This document shows positions 1 to 8,901 of a stretch of 64,000 nucleotides of DNA, piece by piece. The notes beneath the pieces were generated by a model. That model saw only the letters and a program-made list of their open reading frames with translations. It did not search any database and had not been told where the DNA came from. A program made the translations under genes and the position numbers. This DNA comes from Schaalia vaccimaxillae DSM 15804. Lineage in GTDB: Bacteria; Actinomycetota; Actinomycetes; Actinomycetales; Actinomycetaceae. Every line of letters starts with the position of its first letter. The stretch's first letter is position 1. The stretch lies in NCBI RefSeq assembly GCF_000420425.1, contig NZ_ATUX01000006.1, positions 1-64,000 of the forward strand, in the 5' to 3' direction.

Positions 1-126
1 CAAAACAATCCCCACTTATTGTGGGGACACAAACAAGCAAACAATGCTCGTTAACCACTATACGAATCACCACCAACCCACACAGCAAAACCCCGGCAAC
101 GGTAAACGGTGTGTGGACACATAGTT
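1..126 (+). other. 23S-5S rRNA intergenic spacer
   Basis: Non-coding sequence directly before the 5S gene. It contains a small perfect hairpin (7-bp arms at 9-15 and 21-27, loop TTATT). I infer that the 23S gene ends just left of the window; its 3' end is not visible here. The hairpin may be a processing signal for the rRNA precursor. Confidence 0.6.
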
Positions 127-246
127 TTGTGGTGGTCATAGCGTAGGGGAAACGCCCAGCATCCCTTTCCGAACCTGGAAGCTAAGCCCTACAGCGCCGA
201 TGGTACTGCACCTGGGAGGGTGTGGGAGAGTAGGACACCGCCACAA
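127..246 (+). rRNA. rrf: 5S ribosomal RNA
   Basis: A 120-nt 5S rRNA, recognised from its conserved core (CGAACCTGGAAGCTAAGC around 168-187, and the GGGAGAGTAGGACACCGCC 3' part) and from the closing helix, in which TTGTGGTGG (127-135) pairs with CCGCCACAA (238-246). It is the last gene of an rRNA operon whose 16S and 23S genes lie outside the window. Confidence 0.97.
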
Positions 247-261
247 CCAAACCAAAATAAC

Positions 262-328
262 CAAGGGGGGGGCCGCAACCCGTCAACACAATGAACGACA
301 AGTTGCGACCCCCCCTTGCTTTTGTTTC
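262..328 (+). terminator. rho-independent terminator of the rRNA operon
   Basis: A GC-rich stem in which CAAGGGGGGG and the following CCGCAAC (from 262) pair with GTTGCG and ACCCCCCCTTG (302-318). It is followed by CTTTTGTTT. It lies 15 bases past the 5S gene, where an rRNA operon terminator is expected. Confidence 0.85.
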
Positions 329-670
329 CAAAACACCCACAACAAACAACACACTAACAACCCTAAAAACGTCCCTACGCCTTCCCGTCGAAGCAAGTTT
401 TTGCTGCCATCAATGCCTCTTCTTAGGCAATGCCTATTCACAGGTTTCATTCATGCTGCGACCGTCTAGCTCGTGCGTTCGTTGGACTGCATTCGGTCCG
501 TACGTGTATTACGACGCGTCACATCACATGGCTTAAGCCCGTACGAACTACCCTTATGTCTCATTGGCCAGTTATGATTACGGTAATTTGAGCCAAGAAG
601 GCGTGAAGCGACCGATGAGGTCGAGTGAGCAAAAGACGCGCAGCTTTGCGCAGGAATAGAGGTTGAAGCC
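329..670. other. intergenic region without a recognised gene
   Basis: About 340 bases between the rRNA terminator and the TPR-HAD gene. The short open frames here have no recognisable protein and overlap one another on both strands. I see no tRNA cloverleaf. The region presumably holds the promoter of the 671-9552 cluster, but no convincing -35/-10 pair stands out. Confidence 0.5.
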
Positions 671-3247
671 ATGGCAGACGAGCAGCGAGGACAATTAGAC
701 CGCGGTCGTGGTGGATACCAGCGTCGACAAAACAACTGGCGTGATTCAGGTGACCGTAATTGGCGAGGTCGCGAGGGGCAATCATACGATCGTGACGATC
801 GTTCTGGTGGCTCGTATGGTCGTGATGATCGTGGTCAGCGGTCTTTCAACCGCGACGATCGCGGGGGCCGAGGTTTTAGCCGCGATGACCGCGGTGGTGA
901 ACGTCGTGGTGGCTATGGGCGTGATGGTCAGCGTTCCTTTAACCGTGATGATCGTGGCGGCCGTTCTGGTGGCTCGTATGGTCGTGATGATCGTGGTCAG
1001 CGGTCTTTCAACCGCGACGATCGCGGGGGCCGAGGTTTTAGCCGCGATGACCGCGGTGGTGAACGTCGTGGTGGCTATGGGCGTGATGGTCAGCGTTCCT
1101 TTAACCGTGATGATCGTGGCGGCCGTTCTGGTGGCTCGTATGGTCGTGATGATCGTGGTCAGCGGTCTTTCAACCGCGACGATCGCGGGGGCCGAGGGCG
1201 CTCTCGCGACGCGCAACGTACACCGAATCGCGACGACCGTGACTACCAAAACTACGCAAGTACGGAAGAGTACGTCTCTCCGCGTGGAGACGAACCAACA
1301 ATTCCTGCGGGCGTTTCTGCAGAAGAGCTAGACGCCAACGCGCTGCGCGCTCTGCAAACCCTTTCTGGTCCGAATAAGGACATTGTTGCACGGCACCTCG
1401 TGATGGCGGGCCAGCTGATCGACCTCGACCCCGAGGAAGCCTACAAGCACGCACAAGCAGCATCGAACCGAGCCGGCCGTGTCGATGTGGTTCGGGAAGC
1501 CGCCGCACTCACTGCCTACGCTTCCGGACGCTACGAAGAAGCTCTGCGCGAAGTGCGTGCGGTTCGCCGTATGCGCGGGGATCTATCTCTGCGTGCTGTT
1601 GAAGCCGATTGTGAACGCGGACTGGGACGTCCTGAAAAGGCCGTCGAGTTGATTGACCAAACCGACACGAAGGGAATGGACCTCGCTGACCAGGTTGAGC
1701 TGGTCCTTGTGTCCTCGGGAGCCCGTGCCGACCTCGGGCAACATGAGGTGGGGCTCGTCCTCGTTGATGACGCACTCGCCGCACTGCCAGCAGACGGCGA
1801 CGAAGAGCTCGTGCGTCGACTGATGGCAGTCAAAGTAGATCGCCTGCGTGAACTTGGTCGAAACTCCGAAGCTGATGAAGTTGAGGCGTCGATCCCCGAT
1901 GAGATCGAAGATCCTGAAATTGTTGATGTCTCGCTCTTTGCCGATGCCGACGTCGACTTCAAGCGTTCAGCGTTGCGTGGATCTTCTCAACCTCTTGCCT
2001 CTATGTTCGATGCTGCATTACTGGATCTAGACGGGACAGCATGGGCGGGAGACATCAAGCTTGATAATGCATCGGAATCAATCATTGCGGCCCGCGCGTT
2101 AGGAATGAAAACTTCCTTCGTCACTAATAATGCGATGCGCACCCCTGCTGAAGTCACCGACAAACTCAACCAACACGGATTTGAAGCAACAGCGCAGATG
2201 GTGATGACCTCGGCCATGGATGTCACCGCATTGCTCAAGGATCGTCTTGAAGAAGGCGCCAAGGTCTTCGTTATCGGCGGCGCAGGAATACGCGAAGCCC
2301 TGACGGATGCAGGCTATGAAATCGTTGACTCTGCCGATGTTGAACCGGCAGCCGTAGTCCAAGGTTTCGACAGAAGCGTGAACTGGGAGACCCTCACCGA
2401 AGGTGCTCTGGCTATCCAAAAGGGAGCAGAATTCTTCGCTACCAACCTTGATGCCACGCTGCCCGAGGAGCGCGGTCAAGCCCTTGGTAATGGCTCCCTT
2501 GTTAAAGCGATCCAGCATGCGACTCGCAAACGTCCCATCGCTGGTGGAAAGCCTGAACCCGGCATTTACGATCGTGCAGCCCAGCTCATCGGCTCAACAA
2601 ATCCGATTGCGGTCGGGGACCGTCTTGAGACTGACATTATGGGTGCAGTTGCCGCAGGTATCCCATCAATGCACGTACTGACGGGAGTCCATGGTGCCCG
2701 CGAGATCATTACCGCTCCGCGTGGACAGAGGCCAAGTTATCTTGCTCTGGATCTGCGTGGACTTCTTGAAGAACACCCGGCACCTAAACATCACAAAGAT
2801 GGCACCTGGACCTGTGGAGTCTCGCAGGTTGCCAAGGTACTGCGTGATGGCACACTGACCCTCGACGATATAGAGCTCCATGAAGATACTGTCGTATGTC
2901 TGGACTCTTATCGAGCGTTGGCAGCTGCGGCCTGGGAGTATGCCGATCTTGGTAACGACGTGCATTGTCCTACCCTGACCGTTGTCGGTAACGACGATGA
3001 AAGCGGAGTCGTTGTAGCTCCGCTCGAAGATGAAACCGACGAGTACGAGTTCACCCAAGCAGACGAGAATCTGTCTTTGGACGCGGATGGCCTCCCCGAG
3101 CCCAGCGAGGAGACGGTGACATTCCTGCCAGGCGAAGAAGAACTCGAAGCGTTGCTGCAGGAAACAGATCCCATGAACGATTCACAGCATGACGATGCAG
3201 AGGCAGAAACCTCAGCACTCGGTCAGGCCACCGACGACAACGAATGA
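671..3247 (+). CDS. TPR / HAD-IIA fusion protein with RD-rich repeats
   Basis: An 858-residue protein in four parts. Residues ~1-185 are low-complexity and Arg/Asp/Gly-rich, with GRDDRG and FNRDDRGG repeats. Residues ~220-430 are helical and TPR-like. Residues ~446-700 form a HAD-superfamily IIA phosphatase domain with DLDGT, the TNN motif, the lysine motif GKPEPGIYDRA and GDRLETDI. The tail is acidic. In mycobacteria the TPR part (Rv1691) and the HAD part (Rv1692) are separate genes in front of Rv1693-tlyA, so this looks like a fusion of the two; the substrate is unknown. The start is ATG with a weak GAGG-like site. The stop overlaps the next ATG (ATGA), so translation is probably coupled. 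RGG/RD-rich tails often bind RNA, but that role is inference. Confidence 0.85.
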   Translation: MADEQRGQLDRGRGGYQRRQNNWRDSGDRNWRGREGQSYDRDDRSGGSYGRDDRGQRSFNRDDRGGRGFSRDDRGGERRGGYGRDGQRSFNRDDRGGRSGGSYGRDDRGQRSFNRDDRGGRGFSRDDRGGERRGGYGRDGQRSFNRDDRGGRSGGSYGRDDRGQRSFNRDDRGGRGRSRDAQRTPNRDDRDYQNYASTEEYVSPRGDEPTIPAGVSAEELDANALRALQTLSGPNKDIVARHLVMAGQLIDLDPEEAYKHAQAASNRAGRVDVVREAAALTAYASGRYEEALREVRAVRRMRGDLSLRAVEADCERGLGRPEKAVELIDQTDTKGMDLADQVELVLVSSGARADLGQHEVGLVLVDDALAALPADGDEELVRRLMAVKVDRLRELGRNSEADEVEASIPDEIEDPEIVDVSLFADADVDFKRSALRGSSQPLASMFDAALLDLDGTAWAGDIKLDNASESIIAARALGMKTSFVTNNAMRTPAEVTDKLNQHGFEATAQMVMTSAMDVTALLKDRLEEGAKVFVIGGAGIREALTDAGYEIVDSADVEPAAVVQGFDRSVNWETLTEGALAIQKGAEFFATNLDATLPEERGQALGNGSLVKAIQHATRKRPIAGGKPEPGIYDRAAQLIGSTNPIAVGDRLETDIMGAVAAGIPSMHVLTGVHGAREIITAPRGQRPSYLALDLRGLLEEHPAPKHHKDGTWTCGVSQVAKVLRDGTLTLDDIELHEDTVVCLDSYRALAAAAWEYADLGNDVHCPTLTVVGNDDESGVVVAPLEDETDEYEFTQADENLSLDADGLPEPSEETVTFLPGEEELEALLQETDPMNDSQHDDAEAETSALGQATDDNE
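801..1197 (+). repeat. 162-bp tandem repeat inside the coding region
   Basis: Two complete 162-bp units (801-962 and 963-1124) look identical base for base. The first ~73 bases of a third unit follow (1125-1197). Each unit encodes 54 residues, so gain or loss of a unit keeps the reading frame. Exact identity at the DNA level, including third codon positions, indicates recent duplication or ongoing homogenisation. Confidence 0.93.
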
Positions 3248-3423
3248 ACAACGAGTATGACGTGGTGATGCCGGGCGGGACGCACTTGTCTCGTCCGGCT
3301 CACGATGCCGTCTCGCGACTCGCTCAATACGACGAGATGGACGTAGACAAGCAGATCGCCCTCCTCAAAGACGTCGAGTCTCATTTACGTGCTCGGCTAA
3401 CGAATCAGGGGAGCGCAGGGTGA
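3244..3423 (+). CDS. conserved 59-aa protein (Rv1693-like)
   Basis: A 59-residue reading frame starting MNNEYDVVMPGG and ending NQGSAG. Its ATG overlaps the stop of the TPR-HAD gene and its stop overlaps the GTG of tlyA (GTGA). It has an amphipathic C-terminal half (KQIALLKDVESHLRARL) and no known catalytic motif. Mycobacteria have a small protein of similar size (Rv1693) in exactly this position before tlyA, which supports it as a real gene. The function is unknown. Confidence 0.8.
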   Translation: MNNEYDVVMPGGTHLSRPAHDAVSRLAQYDEMDVDKQIALLKDVESHLRARLTNQGSAG

Positions 3424-4250
3424 AGCTGCGTCGCATTGATTCCGAATTGGTACGCCGATCGCTGGTACGTTCGCGCACCCAGGCTCGTGAGCTTATCGAA
3501 TCTGGACGCGTAAAACTCGATGGCGAAGTTGTTCTTAAACCCGCACGTCAGATGAATCCAGCTCAAGCCATTGTCATTGAAGAGGCCACAGAAGACGACT
3601 ATGTCTCCCGAGGGGCCCACAAATTGGCTGGAGCATTGGACGCGCTTGGCGAACTGGGCCCCACTATTGAGGGACGTCGATGTTTGGATGCGGGTGCGTC
3701 GACAGGTGGTTTTACTGACGTGCTACTAAGACGAGGCGCTGCATCCGTCGTTGCTGTCGACGTCGGCTACGGTCAACTCGCGTGGCGATTGCAAGCTGAT
3801 CCCCGCGTTGAAGTACACGACAGGACCAATGTGCGCACCCTCGACCCAGCTCAGGTGGCTCCCGCCCCACAGGTAGTTGTCGGTGACATGTCCTTCATAT
3901 CTTTGACGCTCGTCCTGCCTGCGCTGGTCAAAGCGGCTGCACCAGATGCTGACTTTCTTCTCATGGTTAAGCCTCAGTTCGAGATCGGTAAGGAAAGACT
4001 CGGTCACGGCGGTGTTGTTCGCAATCCGCAGCACCATGTTGAAACAGTCATGAATGTTGCCCAGTGCGCTTTAGAGCTTGGGCTGCAGATCGCGGCGGTT
4101 CAGGCATCGCCTTTGCCGGGTCCTTCCGGTAACGTCGAGTACTTTCTTTACATGAGGGCGCACCACCCGCAAGCTATTGCGCGCGAGGACCTTCAATCGC
4201 GTATCGTCGAAGCTGTACACCTCGGACCAGCTGGCGAAGGAAAGGGGTGA
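3420..4250 (+). CDS. tlyA: TlyA-type rRNA 2'-O-methyltransferase
   Basis: A 276-residue protein with an N-terminal S4 RNA-binding domain (residues ~1-60, RTQARELIESGRVKLDG) joined to an RrmJ/FtsJ-type SAM methyltransferase. The fold is marked by SRGAHKL, CLDAGASTGGFTDVLL (SAM site), GDMSFISL, LMVKPQFE and a late Glu in VEYFLYM, which fit the K-D-K-E catalytic set. TlyA methylates cytidines in 16S and 23S rRNA at the subunit interface; its loss gives capreomycin resistance in mycobacteria. The GTG start overlaps the preceding stop. The length is close to that of mycobacterial TlyA. Confidence 0.95.
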   Translation: MKLRRIDSELVRRSLVRSRTQARELIESGRVKLDGEVVLKPARQMNPAQAIVIEEATEDDYVSRGAHKLAGALDALGELGPTIEGRRCLDAGASTGGFTDVLLRRGAASVVAVDVGYGQLAWRLQADPRVEVHDRTNVRTLDPAQVAPAPQVVVGDMSFISLTLVLPALVKAAAPDADFLLMVKPQFEIGKERLGHGGVVRNPQHHVETVMNVAQCALELGLQIAAVQASPLPGPSGNVEYFLYMRAHHPQAIAREDLQSRIVEAVHLGPAGEGKG

Positions 4251-4254
4251 ACAG

Positions 4255-5112
4255 ATGGTCGAAAATATCCTCGTCATCTGGAACACTCACCGATCGCAAG
4301 CGATTGCTGCCGCGCAAACTGCACAACGAGAGATCGAAAAAAGAGGGCTCAACGTCATTCTTCCGCAAGACTATGAGCGCGCCGACTTCGTCTTAGCTCT
4401 GGGTGGTGACGGAACAATTTTGGCCGCCGCCAACCACGCACGTAGGCACGACGCTCCGCTTCTAGGCGTAAATATGGGCCATATGGGCTTCCTGGCCGAA
4501 GGGAATGCTAACGGGATTCCCGACATCGTCGCCCGCATTGGAGCCGAAGACTTCAAAGTTGATTCTCGAATGACCTTGGACGTCAACGTGCAGTTGCCTG
4601 GCGGGGACACCATTTGTGACTGGGCACTTAACGAAGCTGTAGTCATGCACACAGATGTTGCCCATCCTGTTCAACTTGCATTCGTTGTCGACGGCCAGGA
4701 TGTTTCAACCTACGGGGCTGACGGAATCGTGTTAGCCACCCCTACTGGATCAACGGCATACTCGTTCTCTGCCGGCGGTCCCGTCGTTTGGCCAGATACA
4801 GAGGCGATTGTCATGGCTCCTCTGGCGGCTCACGGCCTCTTTACACGCCCGCTTGTGGTGGGCCCGTCCTCGACACTTGAAATTGTTGTCTTGGAGGAAA
4901 CGTGGTCAGCTCCCGAGCTGTGGTGCGACGGTGCTCGAAGCTCCGAACTTCCGACGGCATCTAGCGTCGAAGTCACGGTTGGAAAGAGGCCGGTCAGATT
5001 GGTGCGTCTGGACGATACTCCATTTTCAACCAGACTTGTCAATAAATTTAATCTTCCCGTTCGAGGTTGGAGGAACGTCGGGCCAGCCGGGGTCGCTGAG
5101 GAGAATCGATGA
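4255..5112 (+). CDS. nadK: NAD kinase
   Basis: A 285-residue ATP/polyphosphate-NAD kinase that makes NADP+. It has the GGDGT motif (residues ~47-51, LALGGDGTILAAA), GVNMGHMGFLAE, and the conserved TPTGSTAYSFSAGGP loop. I chose ATG 4255 because GGAAAGGGGTG lies just upstream and because the product then begins with the usual beta strand ENILVIWN. An in-frame start at 4177 would reach back into tlyA. The stop overlaps recN (ATGA), so it is part of the tlyA-recN operon. Confidence 0.96.
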   Translation: MVENILVIWNTHRSQAIAAAQTAQREIEKRGLNVILPQDYERADFVLALGGDGTILAAANHARRHDAPLLGVNMGHMGFLAEGNANGIPDIVARIGAEDFKVDSRMTLDVNVQLPGGDTICDWALNEAVVMHTDVAHPVQLAFVVDGQDVSTYGADGIVLATPTGSTAYSFSAGGPVVWPDTEAIVMAPLAAHGLFTRPLVVGPSSTLEIVVLEETWSAPELWCDGARSSELPTASSVEVTVGKRPVRLVRLDDTPFSTRLVNKFNLPVRGWRNVGPAGVAEENR

Positions 5113-6782
5113 TCTCAAGAATCGACATCTCGAGCCTGGGCGTGATCGATGAAGCGCACCTCGATCTAGCACAGGGCTTGACTGTCCTGACTGGAGAAAC
5201 AGGCGCCGGTAAAACGATGGTTCTGACCTCGCTGCAACTGCTCCTGGGTGAACGCGCCGACGCCGTCCTCGTACGTACCGGCGCCACGCAAGCTCTCGTT
5301 GACGGAATCTTCATTGTTCCTCCAGATATCGGCGCTATTGCCGCGCAAGCCGGAGGAGTGATCGAGGACGACGAATTGATCGTCTCTCGAACCATTCCCA
5401 CCCAAGGACGTTCGCGAGCTCACCTTGGAGGCAGGCCTGTGCCCGCTTCTTTACTCCAAGAGATCGTCGGATCCATCGTCACCATTCACGGCCAAACCGA
5501 TCAGTTACGGCTTAAGAATCGCTCGACGCAACGGCAAGCGCTTGACTCATTTGGTGGAGCCAAACACCGCAAAATCGTTGAAGAATACCGAAATGCTTGG
5601 GAGCATGCCGTCCATGTCAAACGCATGCTTGACGAGGCCGTGTCACAGTCAGCAACTCGATCAGACGAAATTGAGGTTCTCCGATCGGCCATCGACTTCA
5701 TCGCTGACTTGGATCCGCAGCCTGGAGAAGATGAAAACTTGGCGCACGAGGCCAGAAGGCTGACCAATATTCAGGATCTACGTATGCACGTTGGTCGCGC
5801 TCACGCTTTGCTTACGGGTTCAAGCAACACGGACAGCCTTGGAATTGTCGATTCAACGCGGATGGTGCTAGACGATCTACTCACCGCGCAACGATTCGAT
5901 TCTGGACTCGACGTTTTGAGTTCGCGGCTCTCCTCTCTCTTCCTTGAGCTTGACGCATTGACGGACGACATCCGCCACTACGACGAGCGACTGGGAGCCG
6001 ATCCGAGCCGGTTGGCGGATATTCAACAGCGCCGGGCACTACTCAAACAAGCGATGGAGGGCAGGGCCTCGGATGTTGAAGGTCTGCTCCAATGGCGTGA
6101 TCAAGCTGAACGTCGGCTTGATGAACTGACTCAGCCTGGTTCAGATCCGCAGACTTTGCGCGAGAAACTCACCAGCGCACAGGATGAGGTTTTGCGCATC
6201 GGCGCATTACTCAGTTCTTCTCGCCAGGATTTGGCAAGAAAACTGTCGCAGGCTGTGGATGCCGAACTTCGCGATCTTTCCATGCCTGACGCGCACCTGG
6301 AGATTCAGCTCACCCAATCGAAGCCTGCATCTCACGGTCTTGAAGACATCGTGTTTGCACTGTGTCCTCACCCCAGCGCACCCGCACGGCCACTGGGCCA
6401 GGGTGCATCTGGAGGCGAATTATCGCGTGTTATGCTCGCACTCGAGGTCGTTTTGGGAGCGGACTCGCAAGTGCAAACATTAATTTTTGATGAGATTGAC
6501 GCCGGTATCGGTGGACGAACTGCCACAGAAGTCGGATCACGCCTTGCCCGGCTTGCACGCGACCGTCAAGTCATCGTTGTCACTCATTTGGCCCAGGTAG
6601 CAGTTTTCGCCCAACATCACATGGTCATTTCCAAAGCTGATGGGGTGACCACCGTCGAACGAGTTGAAGGCGAACTTCGCGAGGCGGAGCTGACTCGAAT
6701 GATGGGTGGGGATCCTGACTCTCCAGCGGCACGCCGCAACGCTATGCAGGTGCTCGGCTCAGCCGTGCCACAATCCAACTGA
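5109..6782 (+). CDS. recN: DNA repair protein RecN
   Basis: A 557-residue SMC-like ATPase of double-strand-break repair. The N-terminal Walker A is GETGAGKT (residues ~31-38). The middle is predicted coiled coil. The C-terminal half carries the ABC signature QGASGGELSRVML and Walker B TLIFDEIDAGIGG, followed by VIVVTHLAQVA. The length matches RecN of other bacteria. ATG 5109 overlaps the nadK stop, and its own stop touches the next ATG. No LexA box is visible in front of it. Confidence 0.96.
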   Translation: MISRIDISSLGVIDEAHLDLAQGLTVLTGETGAGKTMVLTSLQLLLGERADAVLVRTGATQALVDGIFIVPPDIGAIAAQAGGVIEDDELIVSRTIPTQGRSRAHLGGRPVPASLLQEIVGSIVTIHGQTDQLRLKNRSTQRQALDSFGGAKHRKIVEEYRNAWEHAVHVKRMLDEAVSQSATRSDEIEVLRSAIDFIADLDPQPGEDENLAHEARRLTNIQDLRMHVGRAHALLTGSSNTDSLGIVDSTRMVLDDLLTAQRFDSGLDVLSSRLSSLFLELDALTDDIRHYDERLGADPSRLADIQQRRALLKQAMEGRASDVEGLLQWRDQAERRLDELTQPGSDPQTLREKLTSAQDEVLRIGALLSSSRQDLARKLSQAVDAELRDLSMPDAHLEIQLTQSKPASHGLEDIVFALCPHPSAPARPLGQGASGGELSRVMLALEVVLGADSQVQTLIFDEIDAGIGGRTATEVGSRLARLARDRQVIVVTHLAQVAVFAQHHMVISKADGVTTVERVEGELREAELTRMMGGDPDSPAARRNAMQVLGSAVPQSN

Positions 6783-7963
6783 TGACTCACACCGACACAT
6801 TGAATGTAGACGCACACGCCGGCGCCGTTTCTGGCAAAGTCCGACTTGATCCTCGACCGCGCAAACTAGCGACTCGGCTCGAGCCGGGTGATATCGCCGT
6901 TATCGATCAGACGGACTTGGACCGCACCACCGCGCAGGCCCTGATTACAGCCCAGCCTGTCGCAGTTCTCAATGCCGCTCCCTCGGCATCAGGACGCCAC
7001 CGAGTGCTTGGGCCAAACATGATCGTCGACGCAGGAATCGTCCTTATCGACGACTTAGGTCAAGACATTATGACGTTGCGCGAGGGCGAGACTGTCAGTA
7101 TCGCTGGCGGCCAGGTTCTACGTGACGGACACGTCGTCGCCAGCGGGACCCCGGTGACTTACACGTCGTGGCCGGATACTGCAGACGAAGAACTTGTGAA
7201 AACTCAAATGCGGTCTTTCGCAGCTTCAATCGATGACTACCTTGAACGCGACGGATCGCTCCTGCTGACGGGGGAAGGCGTACCGATCGCCGTCGATCTT
7301 TTCGAAGGTCGCACGGTTATGGTCATCATGGACGATGCTGATACGAAGCCTCAACTTAAGGCTCTGCGGAGTTGGTGCCGTGATGCTGATCCGCTTGTCA
7401 TCGGAGTTGATGCCGGAGCTGACACCGCTCGGCGCGTGGGTTTGCATCCGCACATGATCATTGGCGACATGGACCTGGTGTCTGAGAAGGCTCTTCGGTC
7501 AAACGCTCGCCTTATCGTTGTTTCCGGACATGATGGCGTTGCTCCGGGGAGAGATCGGCTAGATCGGATGGGGATCGACTACGAGGTCATCGAAATGATG
7601 GGTGGGCCTGAAGATGCTGCGACGCTCATCGCAACGCATTCTGGTGCTGACGCCATTGTCACTGTCGGCGCGCATCATTCGATTGATGATCTCATCGATC
7701 AGGGCCGAGCAGCTATGTCGCCCTCGTTCTTCACTCGCCTCCGCGCCGGCGACCTGTTGGTCGCCGCTGACGCAGTGGCCGCAACACATAGGCCGCGCAT
7801 CTCCGCCTGGATGGTCGTTCTTTTTGCGCTCACGGTTCTCGTCACTTGCGGCGTAGCCTTGTGGGCTACGCCGTGGGGCAATGACGTGTATCAGTCGGTG
7901 ATCGGCTTTTTTATCGATCTTATTGGAAATGACTTGCCTGCAGCGGGCGAGGATGTGGGCTGA
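6782..7963 (+). CDS. steA: SteA-like cell-separation protein
   Basis: A 393-residue protein with a thiamin-pyrophosphokinase-like core (PLVIGVDAGADTARRVG, MIIGDMDLVSEKAL) and one C-terminal membrane segment (ISAWMVVLFALTVLVTCGVALW, residues ~340-361), so the bulk should be cytoplasmic. In Corynebacterium the homologue SteA acts with SteB at the division site to control cell-wall hydrolysis during separation. Rv1697 is the mycobacterial equivalent between recN and mctB, the same order as here. The TPPK fold is probably not a thiamin enzyme. The ATG overlaps the recN stop. Confidence 0.88.
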   Translation: MTHTDTLNVDAHAGAVSGKVRLDPRPRKLATRLEPGDIAVIDQTDLDRTTAQALITAQPVAVLNAAPSASGRHRVLGPNMIVDAGIVLIDDLGQDIMTLREGETVSIAGGQVLRDGHVVASGTPVTYTSWPDTADEELVKTQMRSFAASIDDYLERDGSLLLTGEGVPIAVDLFEGRTVMVIMDDADTKPQLKALRSWCRDADPLVIGVDAGADTARRVGLHPHMIIGDMDLVSEKALRSNARLIVVSGHDGVAPGRDRLDRMGIDYEVIEMMGGPEDAATLIATHSGADAIVTVGAHHSIDDLIDQGRAAMSPSFFTRLRAGDLLVAADAVAATHRPRISAWMVVLFALTVLVTCGVALWATPWGNDVYQSVIGFFIDLIGNDLPAAGEDVG

Positions 7964-7973
7964 GGAGGCCATC

Positions 7974-8891
7974 ATGATTAACTTTCGCTATCACTTGGTT
8001 TCTCTCATTGCGGTGTTCTCAGCGCTGGCTATTGGCATCATTCTGGGTGCCGGTCCTTTGCAAACGCGATTGAGCTCGGCCCTTGAAAAGTCCGACGACC
8101 CAGCTGCTCAGGTGGATAGTCCGGCGTTGGCCGATGCTCGAGCTCGCCAAAACGCTGAAGCAGCGGGGCTTCTTGCTGCCGCTCAAGCGGTTATTCCGGG
8201 CACCCTTGAGGGGCTGAAAGTCGTAACCGTGTCGTTGCCGGGCGCAGATTCAGGAGATGTTTCTCAGACCCGCCAAATGCTTGAAGACGCAGGAGCGCAA
8301 CTCGTTGGTGCAGTCTCCTTGACATCAAATTGGGATTCCCAGGCTATGAGTAAGTACAGGGATACGCTCGCCACGCCCTTGGCGACCCACATGGTGGTCG
8401 ATTTACCTGCTCAGACGACCTCTGATGGTGTCGTCGGATATTCCATTGTGCAGGTGCTGACCACAACGGGTTCTGAAACTAAACTTGTTTCCGATATTCT
8501 CACCGATAAAGAACATCCGATTTTGACCTTCGAGGAAGATCCTTCAGGATCCGCTGAAGCTCTTGTGCTGATTTCGGCGCGCAGTACCGCCGCAGTCCAG
8601 GCAGACGAAGCCCAGTCGGGTGGCACCTTGCGATCTGTTGAAGCATGGTCTGGCCTTGCTAAGGCGCTTAATTCTGCACCTAAGGCGGGTGTCCTTCTGG
8701 TGGACGCTGCGGTAGAGGAATCGATGGGAGCAAAGATCCGCAAACTCGGCGTTGATGTCACTACCGTTGATTCCCCGGGGACAGTCCTTGGTTCCCTCGG
8801 TGTTGTCCTGGCGCTTCCTCAAGCAGGTAGTGAGGCAAAGTACTATGGTGTAGACCTCGAAGCTCAGGCAGTTTTGCCCGAGATTCGATAG
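7974..8891 (+). CDS. MctB/SteB-family membrane protein
   Basis: A 305-residue protein with an N-terminal transmembrane segment (LVSLIAVFSALAIGIILG) and a long extracytoplasmic part, the layout of the mycobacterial MctB family (Rv1698), described as a copper exporter or channel. The Corynebacterium homologue SteB partners SteA in cell separation. The immediate neighbour is steA, so the division role is at least as likely as copper efflux. I chose ATG 7974 because GAGGAGG lies six bases upstream; the product then begins MINFRYHLVSL. Confidence 0.87.
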   Translation: MINFRYHLVSLIAVFSALAIGIILGAGPLQTRLSSALEKSDDPAAQVDSPALADARARQNAEAAGLLAAAQAVIPGTLEGLKVVTVSLPGADSGDVSQTRQMLEDAGAQLVGAVSLTSNWDSQAMSKYRDTLATPLATHMVVDLPAQTTSDGVVGYSIVQVLTTTGSETKLVSDILTDKEHPILTFEEDPSGSAEALVLISARSTAAVQADEAQSGGTLRSVEAWSGLAKALNSAPKAGVLLVDAAVEESMGAKIRKLGVDVTTVDSPGTVLGSLGVVLALPQAGSEAKYYGVDLEAQAVLPEIR

Positions 8892-8901
8892 AGGATAAAC
8901 C

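Noticed and set aside
801-1197. CRISPR-like direct repeats
   Set aside because: The units are contiguous without spacers, 162 bp long, and code for a continuous protein.
708-1331. Long open frames on both strands across the RD-rich repeat
   Set aside because: They arise from the repetitive, codon-biased 162-bp repeat. The translated sequences are simple periodic peptides, and the real frame is fixed by the HAD and TPR domains downstream.
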